Shown here piece after piece: positions 24,792 through 33,723 of a stretch of DNA of 39,663 nt. Numbering within the stretch: position 1 is the stretch's first letter; each line of letters starts with the position of its first letter. Source of the DNA: Faecalibacterium sp. CAG:74 (GTDB taxonomy: Bacteria; Bacillota; Clostridia; Christensenellales; Aristaeellaceae); assembly GCA_000437595.1 (NCBI GenBank), contig FR899877.1:25029-64691 (forward strand), written 5' to 3'. The notes beneath the pieces are model-generated. The model saw nothing but the letters and a program-made list of their open reading frames with translations, searched no databases and was not told the DNA's origin. A program made the translations under genes and the position numbers.

Positions 24792-25559
24792 ATGATCCTC
24801 ACCCTCGACATTGGCAATACCAACATCAAAACTGCCCTCTTTGACGGCAAGGAAATGCGCTATTACTGGCGGATGTCCACGAACATCCAGAAGTCGTCCG
24901 ACGAATACGGCATCGTGCTGGTGAACCTCTTTCAGCATGTCGGCGTTCGCCCGGAAGAAGTCGAGGGTATCATGATTTCCTCCGTCGTGCCGACCATCAA
25001 TTTTACCATTGAGCACATGTGCCAGAACTACTTCGGGCAGACGCCGCTGTTCGTGGTTCCGGGCATCAAAACGGGCATCAACATCCGCTACGAGAACCCG
25101 CGCGAACTGGGCAGCGACCGAATCGCGAACGCGGTGGCGGCGTATGAGGAGTACGGCGCGCCGACGATTTTCATCGACTTCGGCACGGCAACGACGTTCG
25201 GCGTGGTCGGAGAGGGCGGCGTGTTCCTTGGCGGATGCATCTGCCCCGGCGTGAAGCTCGCCAGCGAAGCCCTTGTCACCGGGACGGCAAAACTGCCGCG
25301 CTTTGAGCTGACGAAGCCGGAGCACGTCATCGGGCGGACGACGCTGACGAACCTGCAATCCGGCATGTATTACGGGTATGTCGGCTTGGTGAAGAACATC
25401 GTCCGCAAAATTAAGCAGGAATTGGGTCAGGAAGCCACCGTCGTCGCGACGGGCGGCATGGCGGTGATGATTGCCGAGGAAAGCAAGGTCATTGACAAGC
25501 TGGATGGGCTGCTGACGCTGAAAGGGCTGCGGCTTATCTACGAGCGGAACAAGGGCTGA
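24792..25559 (+). CDS. coaX: Type III pantothenate kinase (CoaX)
   Basis: First enzyme of coenzyme A synthesis. The 255-residue ASKHA-fold protein begins MILTLDIGNTNIKTALF, with the conserved Asp6 and phosphate loop. It has the catalytic Asp109 in LGSDRIANAVAA, then DFGTATTFGVV and GGCICPGVKLASEAL. Type III kinases are not feedback-inhibited by CoA. ATG 24792 follows AAGGAGG at 24777-24783. hom and aroB follow closely and may share the transcript. Confidence 0.96.
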   Translation: MILTLDIGNTNIKTALFDGKEMRYYWRMSTNIQKSSDEYGIVLVNLFQHVGVRPEEVEGIMISSVVPTINFTIEHMCQNYFGQTPLFVVPGIKTGINIRYENPRELGSDRIANAVAAYEEYGAPTIFIDFGTATTFGVVGEGGVFLGGCICPGVKLASEALVTGTAKLPRFELTKPEHVIGRTTLTNLQSGMYYGYVGLVKNIVRKIKQELGQEATVVATGGMAVMIAEESKVIDKLDGLLTLKGLRLIYERNKG

Positions 25560-25605
25560 TTAAGCGAGAAAAGAAGGCATTTGAAAGCAGGAGGAAGCAG
25601 ACAAA

Positions 25606-26880
25606 ATGAAGGAAGTTGTAATCGGATTTCTGGGCTGCGGCAATGTTGGCGGGGGCGTGTGGTCGCTGCTGACAGGCTTTTCCCGCGAGATTGCTCACCG
25701 CGACAGTCTCTCCATCCGCATCAAGCGGGTGCTGGTGCGCGATGTGAACAAAACCCGCGCCTGCGGTGTGCCGCATGAACTGCTGACAACGAACGCGGAC
25801 GACGTGGTGAGCGACCCGGAAATCAGCATCGTTGTCGAATTCATGGGCGGCGAACAACCTGCGACGGACTACATGCTCCGCGCGCTGGAAAACGGCAAGA
25901 CCGTTGTCACGGCGAACAAAGTCGCCATTGCCCTGAATTGGCACCGCCTGCAAGCCGCTGCACAGCGCAACCACGTCGGTCTGTACTACGAAGCGAGCGT
26001 CTGCGGCGCGATTCCGATTATCAACACCCTCATGCAGCCCCTGCAAGCGAACCGCATTGATTCTCTGATGGGCATCATCAACGGCACGACGAACTACATC
26101 CTTTCCCGTATGTACGAAAACGGCGAGGACTACGAAGCCGTACTGCACGATGCACAGCAGCTGGGGCTGGCTGAACCGAACCCATCCGCCGATGTCGAGG
26201 GACTGGACGCGGCCTATAAGCTCTCTATTATGGCGAGCCTTGCCTTCCACGCGCGCGTACCGTTCAGCAAGGTCTATCGTGAAGGCATCACGAAAATTAC
26301 GGCGGTGGATATTGCCTATGCGCGAGAGATGGGCTATGTGCTGAAACTGCTGGCGATTGCCAAGCGCAGCGGGAGCACCATCGAGGTTCGCGTGCATCCG
26401 ACGCTGATTGCGAACGACCATCCGCTATCGCAGGTCAACGGCAGCTTCAATGCCGTCTATCTGCACGGCCACGCTTGCAAGGAAATGATGCTGCAGGGTC
26501 GCGGCGCGGGCGATTTGCCGACGGCGAGCGCGGTGGTGGGCGACATTCTCCATGCCGCGACGGTGGATGTGCATGTGCATCCGACGTTTGTGAACAGCGC
26601 AAATGCGGATGCGTCGCTGGTGTTCACGAACGACTGGAAAACGCGGTATTTCCTGCGCTTGTCGATTCAGGACGAGCCGGGTTCGCTGGCGAAGATTGCG
26701 ACGTGGCTGTCGAGCGAGCAGGTGTCGATTGCAACGATGATGCAGAAGGCGGAGCTGGCGGGAAGCCGCGTGCCGCTGATTATCATTACGCACGAGGCGA
26801 ATGAACAGGCGATTCGGGCAGCATTGGCGAAGTTTGACCCGGAGGTCTGCACGGTGGAAAATATGATTCGGGTGGAATAA
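25606..26880 (+). CDS. hom: Homoserine dehydrogenase
   Basis: Reduces aspartate semialdehyde to homoserine on the way to threonine and methionine. The 424-residue protein has an N-terminal NAD(P) fold (IGFLGCGNVGGGVW), ANKVAIA, the catalytic domain with YYEASVCGAIPIINTL and IINGTTNYIL, and LAEPNPSADVEGLDAAYKL. The C-terminal 75 residues are an ACT domain (RLSIQDEPGSLAKIATWLSS), normally the site of threonine feedback. The usual EASVAGGIP reads EASVCGAIP, a mild variation. It lies 46 bases after coaX, with AGGAGG upstream. Confidence 0.95.
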   Translation: MKEVVIGFLGCGNVGGGVWSLLTGFSREIAHRDSLSIRIKRVLVRDVNKTRACGVPHELLTTNADDVVSDPEISIVVEFMGGEQPATDYMLRALENGKTVVTANKVAIALNWHRLQAAAQRNHVGLYYEASVCGAIPIINTLMQPLQANRIDSLMGIINGTTNYILSRMYENGEDYEAVLHDAQQLGLAEPNPSADVEGLDAAYKLSIMASLAFHARVPFSKVYREGITKITAVDIAYAREMGYVLKLLAIAKRSGSTIEVRVHPTLIANDHPLSQVNGSFNAVYLHGHACKEMMLQGRGAGDLPTASAVVGDILHAATVDVHVHPTFVNSANADASLVFTNDWKTRYFLRLSIQDEPGSLAKIATWLSSEQVSIATMMQKAELAGSRVPLIIITHEANEQAIRAALAKFDPEVCTVENMIRVE

Positions 26881-26937
26881 TCAGGGAATCATATTCGATG
26901 ACATGATGGATGCTTTAAGATAAGGAAGGCGATTTTC

Positions 26938-28026
26938 ATGCAGACCATTACCGTACCGCTGGGCGAAAGAAGCTATCCGATTCATATCGAACGCGGCCTG
27001 CTGGCGAAAACGGGCGAAATGATTCGCGAGAAGCTCGGCGACATTGCGGTCGCGGTTGTCAGCGATGACCATGTTGCGCCGCTGTATATGGAAGAAGTCG
27101 TGTCGTCGATGGAAAAGGTCGGTCTGCGCGTGTGCAGCATCGTCCTGCCGCACGGCGAGCAGACGAAGTGCCTGAAATCGCTGGAAACGCTGTATGCCTT
27201 CCTCTGCGAACATCATCTGACGCGCAAGGATGCCATCGTCGCGCTGGGCGGCGGGGTGATTGGCGATTTAGCGGGGCTGGCGGCGGCGACGTACCTGCGC
27301 GGTGTGCATTTTGTGCAGCTGCCGACGACGCTGCTGGCGCAGGTTGATTCCTCTGTCGGCGGGAAGGTCGCAGTCGATTTGCCGCAGGGGAAGAACCTCG
27401 TCGGCGCATTCTATCAGCCGGAACTGGTGCTGGTAGACCCGGATTCGCTGCGGACGCTGACGGATGATTTCTGGCGCGACGGGCTGGGCGAAGTCGTTAA
27501 GTACGGGTGCATCGGGGATGAGGCGCTGTTCCGGCTGATGGAAGAGAACGCGGGCGGTGGGCGGATTGCGCTCATGGGCGTTATCGGGGAAATCCTGACG
27601 CACTGTATCCAGTATAAGGCGAACATTGTGGCGCAGGACGAGCACGACACCGGGCTGCGCATGACGCTCAACTTTGGGCATACCATCGCCCACGCGGTCG
27701 AAACCTGCCAGCACTACACCGGGATGCGCCACGGTGAGGCGGTTGCGCTGGGGATGCGCGTTATTACCGCGATGACGGAAGAGAAGGGCATGACGGAGCA
27801 GGGGACGAGCGCGAGGCTGAATCGGCTGCTGGATGCGCTGGAAATGCCCCGTCGGCTTCCGGCGATTCCCGAAAAGGACTTGCTGAACGCCATGACACTG
27901 GACAAGAAGTCCGCCGGGAAACAGCTGCGCGTGATTACGCTGGACAAAATCGGTGTGTGCCGCATTGTACCGACGGATGTTGATTTCTTTCAGGGCATGA
28001 CGGCACAGAAATTCGTACAAAACTGA
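26938..28026 (+). CDS. aroB: 3-dehydroquinate synthase (AroB)
   Basis: Second step of the shikimate pathway, converting DAHP to 3-dehydroquinate with NAD and a divalent metal. The 362-residue protein shows PHGEQTKCLKSLETLY, ALGGGVIGDLAGLAAATYLRG (NAD binding), PTTLLAQVDSSVGGK, GKNLVGAFYQP, GLGEVVKYG with the metal-binding Glu, and NFGHTIAHAVE and RHGEAVALG with the metal-binding His residues. ATG 26938 follows AAGGAAGG. It is probably the last gene of coaX-hom-aroB, and the hairpin at 28103 could end the transcript. Confidence 0.96.
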   Translation: MQTITVPLGERSYPIHIERGLLAKTGEMIREKLGDIAVAVVSDDHVAPLYMEEVVSSMEKVGLRVCSIVLPHGEQTKCLKSLETLYAFLCEHHLTRKDAIVALGGGVIGDLAGLAAATYLRGVHFVQLPTTLLAQVDSSVGGKVAVDLPQGKNLVGAFYQPELVLVDPDSLRTLTDDFWRDGLGEVVKYGCIGDEALFRLMEENAGGGRIALMGVIGEILTHCIQYKANIVAQDEHDTGLRMTLNFGHTIAHAVETCQHYTGMRHGEAVALGMRVITAMTEEKGMTEQGTSARLNRLLDALEMPRRLPAIPEKDLLNAMTLDKKSAGKQLRVITLDKIGVCRIVPTDVDFFQGMTAQKFVQN

Positions 28027-28055
28027 CAAGGGACAACAATTTTTTTGCTGACCCC

Positions 28056-28084
28056 TTCCCAAATCGCGAAAAATGGCGTACAAT
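28056..28084 (+). promoter_or_regulatory. Promoter of the AraC-type regulator gene
   Basis: TTCCCA (28056-28061), 17-base spacer, TACAAT (28079-28084). It would start transcription near 28091, just ahead of the hairpin at 28103. Confidence 0.55.
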
Positions 28085-28102
28085 AGAAAATGCGGAAATA
28101 GG

Positions 28103-28148
28103 AGCGTTCCGTGCGGGCTGAAGGATTCACCCGCGGGGACGCTTTTTT
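28103..28148 (+). terminator. Terminator between aroB and the AraC-type gene, in the latter's leader
   Basis: AGCGT-CC-GCGGG pairs with CCCGC-GG-ACGCT across small bulges around a 12-base loop, followed by six T (28143-28148). It can end aroB transcription. Because a promoter lies upstream of it at 28056, it can also act as an attenuator for the gene starting at 28189. Confidence 0.8.
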
Positions 28149-28188
28149 GCAATTAAATTTCCACCCAAGAAAGCAGGTGAACCCTCTC

Positions 28189-29271
28189 ATGACGCAGGAA
28201 CAGGAGCAGCAGCTGTCGCAGACGATGCTCGCGATGATGCAGAGCGGCGGCGACGCACCGAAAAGCACGGTGGAGGTTCCGGTGTACGCGTGGCGGCTGA
28301 TTCGCTGGGAAGCGGACGTCCCGCTGACGGAAGAGCAGCGGCAGGAGGCGCTGGCGATTGTGCCGGAGGCGATGGCGCTGTGCGGCGTGAGCGCGGCTTG
28401 CTTCGCGGCAGATGGCGACGTGATGACGGTGCTGCTGGCGCTGACGCGATTCCCCGCGCGGGCGCATCGCGACCCGGTGCTGTGGCTGTGCGCCCATGCG
28501 CTGATGGAACAGGCGTCCGTCGCGCTGGAACAGGACGGCACAATGTTCATCGGGGAGGAATTTGACCTCGCGGCGACGTGGGCGGAACACTTGAAGCCCA
28601 TGCGGGAAATCAGCGACTGGTGGACGCGCGTCTCGCCGCTGGACGGCGCGGCGGCGCATCGGCATCGGAAGGAATTGCAGACATGCATCAAGCGGCGGCA
28701 GTACGCGGTGTTGGGCGGGTATGTATCGCGCGCGCTGCGGGAGGATCAGAACCTGTCGGTGACGTGCTTTGCGTTCGTGCCGCTGGTGATTGAGGCGATT
28801 TGGAGCCAGCACGCGGAATTGTCCCTGCGGACGCTGACGGAGGGGCTGAATCTCAACGAGATGACGCGCCGCCCGCGTCAGGCGCTATTGGCGTGGCTGA
28901 ATGCATTGCAGCCGTCTCTGCGCGCGTGTCCGCAGCCGGGGAACGCCAAGCCGATTGAGAAGGTGATTGACTCGATTCGGGCGGACTGCTCGCTGCCGTA
29001 TTCACAGGCGAATTTGAGCCGTTCGCTGGGGCTGACGCCGGCGTACTTCTGCCGGCTGTTCCACGAAAAAACGGGGCAGCACTTTTCGACCTTCCTGACC
29101 CGGACGCGGATGGAGAAGGCACAGATGATGCTGTCGAGCAAAGAACCGCAGACGCTGGGCGAAATCAGCGCGGCGTGCGGGTATCCGAACAAGAGCTATT
29201 TCTGTCAGGTATTCAAGAAGTACACCGGGATGACACCGGGGGAATATCAGGCGATGGCGAAGGAAAAGTAA
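28189..29271 (+). CDS. AraC-family transcriptional regulator
   Basis: The 360-residue protein has a C-terminal AraC/XylS DNA-binding domain of about 100 residues with two helix-turn-helix units: LSRSLGLTPAYFCRLFHEKTGQHFSTFL and LGEISAACGYPNKSYFCQVFKKYTGMTPGEYQ. The N-terminal 250 residues do not show a recognisable cupin or response-regulator receiver and presumably sense a signal. The frame opens at 28111 inside the hairpin, but ATG 28189 follows AGCAGGTGA and is preferred. Target genes are unknown; the nucleotidyltransferase after it is the nearest candidate. Confidence 0.88.
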   Translation: MTQEQEQQLSQTMLAMMQSGGDAPKSTVEVPVYAWRLIRWEADVPLTEEQRQEALAIVPEAMALCGVSAACFAADGDVMTVLLALTRFPARAHRDPVLWLCAHALMEQASVALEQDGTMFIGEEFDLAATWAEHLKPMREISDWWTRVSPLDGAAAHRHRKELQTCIKRRQYAVLGGYVSRALREDQNLSVTCFAFVPLVIEAIWSQHAELSLRTLTEGLNLNEMTRRPRQALLAWLNALQPSLRACPQPGNAKPIEKVIDSIRADCSLPYSQANLSRSLGLTPAYFCRLFHEKTGQHFSTFLTRTRMEKAQMMLSSKEPQTLGEISAACGYPNKSYFCQVFKKYTGMTPGEYQAMAKEK

Positions 29272-29315
29272 TTCCTTATATTTGAGTATTATGCGCGGAA
29301 GGAGGGGCAAAGCCC

Positions 29316-30116
29316 ATGAATCAGGCGGATACGATTCGCCGGAAGCTGCGCGAAATCGAAGCGGCGAATCAAGTGAAAATTCTGTATGCGGTGGAATCGG
29401 GAAGCCGAGCATGGGGCTTTGCCTCGCCGGACAGCGACTATGACGTGCGATATGTGTTTATTCGCCCAATAAAGGATTATCTGCGCATTGACCCGCTGCC
29501 TGACCATATCGACGGTCCGCTGGACGAAGTGCAGGACTATTCCGGGTGGGACATCAAGAAGGCGCTGGGGCTGCTGGGCAAGTCGAATCCGTCGCTGATA
29601 GAATGGCTGTATTCCCCGGTTGTGTATGCGCAGACGGCGGCATGGCGGCACTTCGCGGACTGTGCCGATGCGTATTTTTCGGTGGAGCGGAATCTGCATC
29701 ATCAATATGCGTCGGCGCATAGCACATGGCGAAATTTCTTGCAGGGCGAACAGGTGCGGTTGAAAAAGTACCTGTATGCGCTGCGCCCGTTGCTGTGCTT
29801 CCGCTATGTGGAGCAGTACGGGAACGTCGCGCCTGTGCCGTTTGACAAACTGTGCGCGGCGGTGCTGCCGGATTCGATGCGCGGCGCGGTGGACGACCTG
29901 CTGGCGCAGAAGAAACAGGCGCGAGAAAAGGAAACAGCGCCGCGGATTCCGGAACTGGATGCGTATCTGCTGGCGGAATTTGCCCATGCGGAGCAGGTGC
30001 TGGAAGCGCTGCCGAATCCCGCTGCACCGGATCTGGGGCGGCTGAATGTGGTTTTCCAGACGATGCTGGCGGAAACCTCGGACGACTTCCAAAACTTTCC
30101 CAATTCCGACGAATAA
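29316..30116 (+). CDS. Nucleotidyltransferase domain protein (YcgL/RlaP type)
   Basis: The 266-residue protein has a polymerase beta-like nucleotidyltransferase core: ESGSRAWGFASPDSDYDVRYVFIRP with the GS motif and the SDxDxR metal site. This arrangement is typical of the DUF2-type predicted nucleotidyltransferases (PF10127) found as YcgL and near RNA ligases. A helical C-terminal half follows (WRNFLQGEQVRLKKYLYALRPLL). Substrate and role are not established. The start follows GGAAGGAGG. It stands 44 bases after the AraC-type gene. Confidence 0.85.
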   Translation: MNQADTIRRKLREIEAANQVKILYAVESGSRAWGFASPDSDYDVRYVFIRPIKDYLRIDPLPDHIDGPLDEVQDYSGWDIKKALGLLGKSNPSLIEWLYSPVVYAQTAAWRHFADCADAYFSVERNLHHQYASAHSTWRNFLQGEQVRLKKYLYALRPLLCFRYVEQYGNVAPVPFDKLCAAVLPDSMRGAVDDLLAQKKQAREKETAPRIPELDAYLLAEFAHAEQVLEALPNPAAPDLGRLNVVFQTMLAETSDDFQNFPNSDE

Positions 30117-30213
30117 ATATTTTCCAAGCGGATGAACATATGCGTGTCATCCGTTTTTTAGTAAGGTGGAGTTTGCAAAAGTGCAAGCGCTGCCGCAAAC
30201 AGGAGGTATGTGC

Positions 30214-32028
30214 ATGAAACGACTGCTTCGGGCGGTGTGCCTGGCGCTGTGCTGGACGCTGCTGATGGCGGGGATGCCGGGGAGGGCGTCGGCGGAAGAG
30301 GCCGCCCCTATGGTGCGCGTCCTGCTGCGCCGTTTGCAGCTGACTGACCGCGCGGATTTGACCCTCGCGGGGGCGTACACGGTGCGCGTGGGCGGCGAGG
30401 ACTTGATGGCGCTGCCGGAAAACGCGCAGGTGACGGTGCAGATTCGCTCCGGTGCGCTGTATCTGTTCTATGACGGCATGAGTATGCGGCTGGGCAAGAG
30501 TGCGGAATTCCGGCGGAATCAGTCCAGCAGCGCAATGCCGGGGCTTCGCTTCGAGAAAAACGGCAATCTCTATCCCGGTTCGCTGATGCTGACGGTGGAG
30601 AACGGGACGCTCGTGCCGATTCTGTCGCTGTCGGTGGAGGATTACCTGCTGGGCGTCGTGCCGTATGAGATGAGCGACTCATTCCCGCTGGAGGCGCTCA
30701 AGGCGCAGGCTGTCTGTGCGCGCACTTATGCGCTGTCCCACCTGAACGCCTCCCGCGCCTATGACGTGGTGGACACGACGAACGACCAAGTGTTCAAGGG
30801 CGTTGATTCATCCACCAAAAACGCCGCCCGCGCCGTGCAGGAGACGGCGGGGATTGTCGGCATGTACAACGGCAAGCTGGCGGAATGCTTTTACAGCGCC
30901 AGCAACGGCGGACAGACGGAGCTGGTTGAAAATGTGTGGTCGGGCAGCGGCGACTACGGCTACTACGCAATGGTTGATGACCCGTATGATTTGGAGAACC
31001 CGCAGAGCATCGTCCGCACGATGAAAATCAGCAAAAACGGCGCGCTCAAAGAAGCACTTCGGACGCTGATTTATGAGCAGATGCTGCCGGTGCTGACGCG
31101 GGAGGGGTACTCCACAGGGCAAGAGAATTTCCGCATTGACGAAATCACCGCCGTCACGCTGGCATCTCCCGCATTCGCCGCGCCGAGCCGCCGGATGACG
31201 GAGCTTGTGGTGGCGCTGAAATGGTCGGGCAAGAAGCCGTTCGCGTCCATCCTGCCGGAGGAAACGGCGATTCCGCTGCCCGCGGGAGATGCGACCTACG
31301 ATGTTGCGCCCGCGGAAGGCGACGAATGGGAATTAGGTGAAGCCACGGCAACGCCCAGCCCCGTGCCGACCGCGACGGCGACGTCCGTGCCGACGCCCTC
31401 CCCGACGCCGGACAATCGGCTGACGGACTTCCTGTCGGCGGGGGAAGCGACGGTGACGATTTCGCTGAATCGGCAGAACACCGCCGCGCTGTCGCTGGAC
31501 ATTTCCGGCAGCGAGATTTTTTCGGTGACGGAGGAGAATGGGCAGTTCCTGCTGCAATCACGGCGTTACGGGCACGGCGTGGGCATGAGCCAGCGCGGGG
31601 CGCAGTGGATGGCGGGACAGTACAGCAAGAAATTCGACGAAATCCTTGCGTTCTACTACCCCGGCATGGTGCTGATGCAGGGCGGCACGGGTGCGCCGGT
31701 GCTGCCGACCGTTCCGCCGGAGCTCGCCGCAACGCCTGCCCCGCCCGCGACACCGACCCCGAAGCCGACACTGATGCCCGTGACGACGGACAGCTTGCCG
31801 GAGGGCGCAAAGGTGATGTACGTCAACGCATCGAGCCTGAATCTGCGCGCCGAGCCGAGCATGGTGGGCGAGCTGCTGATGCGCTTGCAGGCAAATCAGC
31901 GGGTGATTGTGCTGGAGGTGTGTGACGACCCGGAGTGGGTGCATGTGAAAACGGACGTGGTGGAGGGCTACTGCATGGTCAGCTACCTCGCCGAGGAAGG
32001 AGTGAAGCCGACACCGACGGCGCAATAA
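30214..32028 (+). CDS. spoIID: SpoIID/LytB-domain protein with C-terminal SH3 domain
   Basis: Likely a lytic transglycosylase that cuts peptidoglycan to denuded glycan, like SpoIID during engulfment. The 604-residue protein has a signal peptide (1 to about 27, ending ASA). The SpoIID domain contains the catalytic Glu152 in VVPYEMSDSFPLEALKAQAV and the RYGHGVGMSQRGAQWMA motif at about 450-466. A Pro/Thr-rich low-complexity segment (377-400) lies between these two parts, and another (about 505-530) leads to an SH3b domain (about 532-592; SSLNLRAEPSMVGELL). The usual SpoIID is 300-350 residues with no SH3 domain, so this may be a vegetative wall-remodelling relative. ATG 30214 follows AGGAGG with seven bases. 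Confidence 0.88.
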   Translation: MKRLLRAVCLALCWTLLMAGMPGRASAEEAAPMVRVLLRRLQLTDRADLTLAGAYTVRVGGEDLMALPENAQVTVQIRSGALYLFYDGMSMRLGKSAEFRRNQSSSAMPGLRFEKNGNLYPGSLMLTVENGTLVPILSLSVEDYLLGVVPYEMSDSFPLEALKAQAVCARTYALSHLNASRAYDVVDTTNDQVFKGVDSSTKNAARAVQETAGIVGMYNGKLAECFYSASNGGQTELVENVWSGSGDYGYYAMVDDPYDLENPQSIVRTMKISKNGALKEALRTLIYEQMLPVLTREGYSTGQENFRIDEITAVTLASPAFAAPSRRMTELVVALKWSGKKPFASILPEETAIPLPAGDATYDVAPAEGDEWELGEATATPSPVPTATATSVPTPSPTPDNRLTDFLSAGEATVTISLNRQNTAALSLDISGSEIFSVTEENGQFLLQSRRYGHGVGMSQRGAQWMAGQYSKKFDEILAFYYPGMVLMQGGTGAPVLPTVPPELAATPAPPATPTPKPTLMPVTTDSLPEGAKVMYVNASSLNLRAEPSMVGELLMRLQANQRVIVLEVCDDPEWVHVKTDVVEGYCMVSYLAEEGVKPTPTAQ

Positions 32029-32043
32029 CCGAATAAACAATGC

Positions 32044-32077
32044 CGGTCAACCATCAAGCCGACTTTTAGGTTGACCG
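32044..32077 (+). terminator. Likely terminator of the SpoIID-like gene
   Basis: CGGTCAACC (32044-32052) pairs with GGTTGACCG (32069-32077). The downstream side is only weakly T-rich (ACTTTCCTGTT). The rest of 32078-32276 has a small CTGTC/GACAG hairpin and an AGCGGC-TTT-GCCGCT hairpin but no clear promoter. Confidence 0.55.
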
Positions 32078-32276
32078 ACTTTCCTGTTCGTTGATTTTCG
32101 CCTGCCGCAATCGGAAAAAGGAAAAAGCAGTTTTCGCCAATCGTTTCATTTCCGCCATCAGCATGGTAGGATAAACCTACGGATACTGTCTGATTTGGAC
32201 AGCGCCGTCATTTTTGCGCGAGAAAGCGGCTTTGCCGCTGCCTACGGTTGGGTATGGAAGGAACTTTAAGCAAACC

Positions 32277-32951
32277 ATGAGTGAACGCATTGTCAAACTG
32301 CTGATAGAATCTTTCCCGAAGATTCTGCTGCCCGGTCTGAAAATGACCATTCCGCTGACGGTTATCGCCTTTTCCATCGCGATGGTAATTGCCGTCATTG
32401 CCGCCATGATTCAATATGCCCGCGTGCCGGTTCTGCGGCAGATTATGCGGTTTTATGTGTGGGTCGTGCGCGGTACGCCGCTGCTGGTGCAGTTGTTCGT
32501 GGTGTTCTACGGGCTGCCGTCGCTGGGCATCATCCTCGACCCGTTTCCGGCGGCGGTGATTGTCTTCTCCATCAACGAGGGCGCGTACTGCGCGGAGACG
32601 ATGCGCGCGGCGCTGGAATCCGTTCCGGTGGGGCAGATGGAGGCAGGCTACTGCGTGGGCATGAGCTACTTGCAGGTGATGCGCCGCATTGTGCTGCCGC
32701 AGGCGCTGCGCACGGCGTTCCCGCCGCTGTCAAACAGCCTGATTGCTATGGTGAAGGACACGTCGCTGGCGGCGAACATTACCGTGACGGAAATGTTCAT
32801 GGCGACGCAGAAGCTCGTGGCGTACTACTACGAGCCGATGGCGCTCTATATCGAAGTCGGCGTGATTTACCTGATTTTCTCCACGGTGCTGACGTGGGTG
32901 CAGCGCTGGGGCGAGAAGAAGCTCAGCGCGTATGGCGCACAGAAGGAGTGA
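32277..32951 (+). CDS. Polar amino-acid/cystine ABC transporter permease
   Basis: Membrane subunit of 224 residues of the His/Glu/Gln/Arg (HAAT) type. It shows the standard N-terminal IPLTVIAFSIAMVIAVIAAM, then YVWVVRGTPLLVQLFVVFYGLP, and the EAA loop with MEAGYCVGMSYLQVMRRIVLPQALRTAFPP. These match cystine permeases such as TcyB or YecS in style, but the substrate is not certain. The ATG at 32277 has AAGGA at some distance (about 14 bases), so translation may be weak. It is the first gene of a permease-ATPase-binding protein operon. Confidence 0.92.
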   Translation: MSERIVKLLIESFPKILLPGLKMTIPLTVIAFSIAMVIAVIAAMIQYARVPVLRQIMRFYVWVVRGTPLLVQLFVVFYGLPSLGIILDPFPAAVIVFSINEGAYCAETMRAALESVPVGQMEAGYCVGMSYLQVMRRIVLPQALRTAFPPLSNSLIAMVKDTSLAANITVTEMFMATQKLVAYYYEPMALYIEVGVIYLIFSTVLTWVQRWGEKKLSAYGAQKE

Positions 32952-32957
32952 TGCGCG

Positions 32958-33701
32958 ATGGCGATGCTGGAAATCAATCACCTGCAAAAGAAATTCGGGA
33001 CGACCGAGGTGCTGCGGGACGTCAGCCTGTCCGTCAGCAAAGGCGACGTCGTGGCGATTCTGGGACCGAGCGGGTCGGGCAAGACGACGCTGCTGCGCTG
33101 CGTGAACTTTCTGGAACGCGCGGACGCGGGCGAATTGCTCTTTGATGACGAGAAATTCGACCTGAACCGCGCGTCGCACCGGGATATTGCGCGTATCCGT
33201 CAAAAGACGGCGTTCGTGTTCCAGAACTACAACCTGTTCCGCAACAAGACGGCGCTGCAAAACGTGACCGAAGGGCTGATTGTGGCGCGGAAGATGAAGA
33301 AAGCGGACGCGGAGGCGATTGGGCGGAAGCTGCTGGACAAGGTGGGCTTGTCTGACCGCTGCGACCACTACCCGGCGCAATTGTCCGGCGGTCAGCAGCA
33401 GCGCGTCGCGATTGCCCGCGCGCTGGCGACGAATCCGGAAATCATTTACTTCGATGAGCCGACATCCGCACTGGACCCGGAGTTAATCGGGGAGGTGCTG
33501 AACGTGATGCGCCAGTTAGCCGAAGAGGGCATGACGATGCTGGTCGTGACGCACGAGATGAACTTCGCGCGGCATGTGTCGAACCGCGTTGTGTTCATGG
33601 AGGGCGGCAGAATCATCGAGCAGAACAGCGCGCAGGAGTTTTTCGCGCACCCGAAAGAGGCACGGACGCAGGAGTTCCTCGCGAAAATCAACCAACGCTG
33701 A
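32958..33701 (+). CDS. Polar amino-acid ABC transporter ATP-binding protein
   Basis: ATPase of 247 residues with Walker A GPSGSGKTT, Q-loop region AFVFQNYNLFRNKTALQNVTE, signature LSGGQQQRVAIARAL, Walker B IIYFDEPTSALD and H-loop VVTHEMNFAR. FARHVSNRVVFMEGGRIIE is typical of the GlnQ/HisP/TcyC family. It starts seven bases after the permease stop. A stem-loop at 33700-33723 follows and may protect the upstream message or attenuate. Confidence 0.94.
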   Translation: MAMLEINHLQKKFGTTEVLRDVSLSVSKGDVVAILGPSGSGKTTLLRCVNFLERADAGELLFDDEKFDLNRASHRDIARIRQKTAFVFQNYNLFRNKTALQNVTEGLIVARKMKKADAEAIGRKLLDKVGLSDRCDHYPAQLSGGQQQRVAIARALATNPEIIYFDEPTSALDPELIGEVLNVMRQLAEEGMTMLVVTHEMNFARHVSNRVVFMEGGRIIEQNSAQEFFAHPKEARTQEFLAKINQR

Positions 33702-33723
33702 AAATCCGGCATTGCTGGTTTTC
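33700..33723 (+). promoter_or_regulatory. Intercistronic stem-loop before the binding-protein gene
   Basis: GAAAA-T-CC and GGTTTTC pair with one bulged T, with GGC-ATT-GCT inside. Such hairpins between transporter subunits and their binding protein often set different mRNA stability. Confidence 0.5.

Noticed and set aside
4548..29029. Long open frames opposite or across real genes, such as 4548-5759, 7272-9029, 14174-15532, and 20307-21623
   Set aside because: They lie over well-supported genes, are rich in Arg and His, and have no ribosome sites or family features. They follow from codon bias at high GC.
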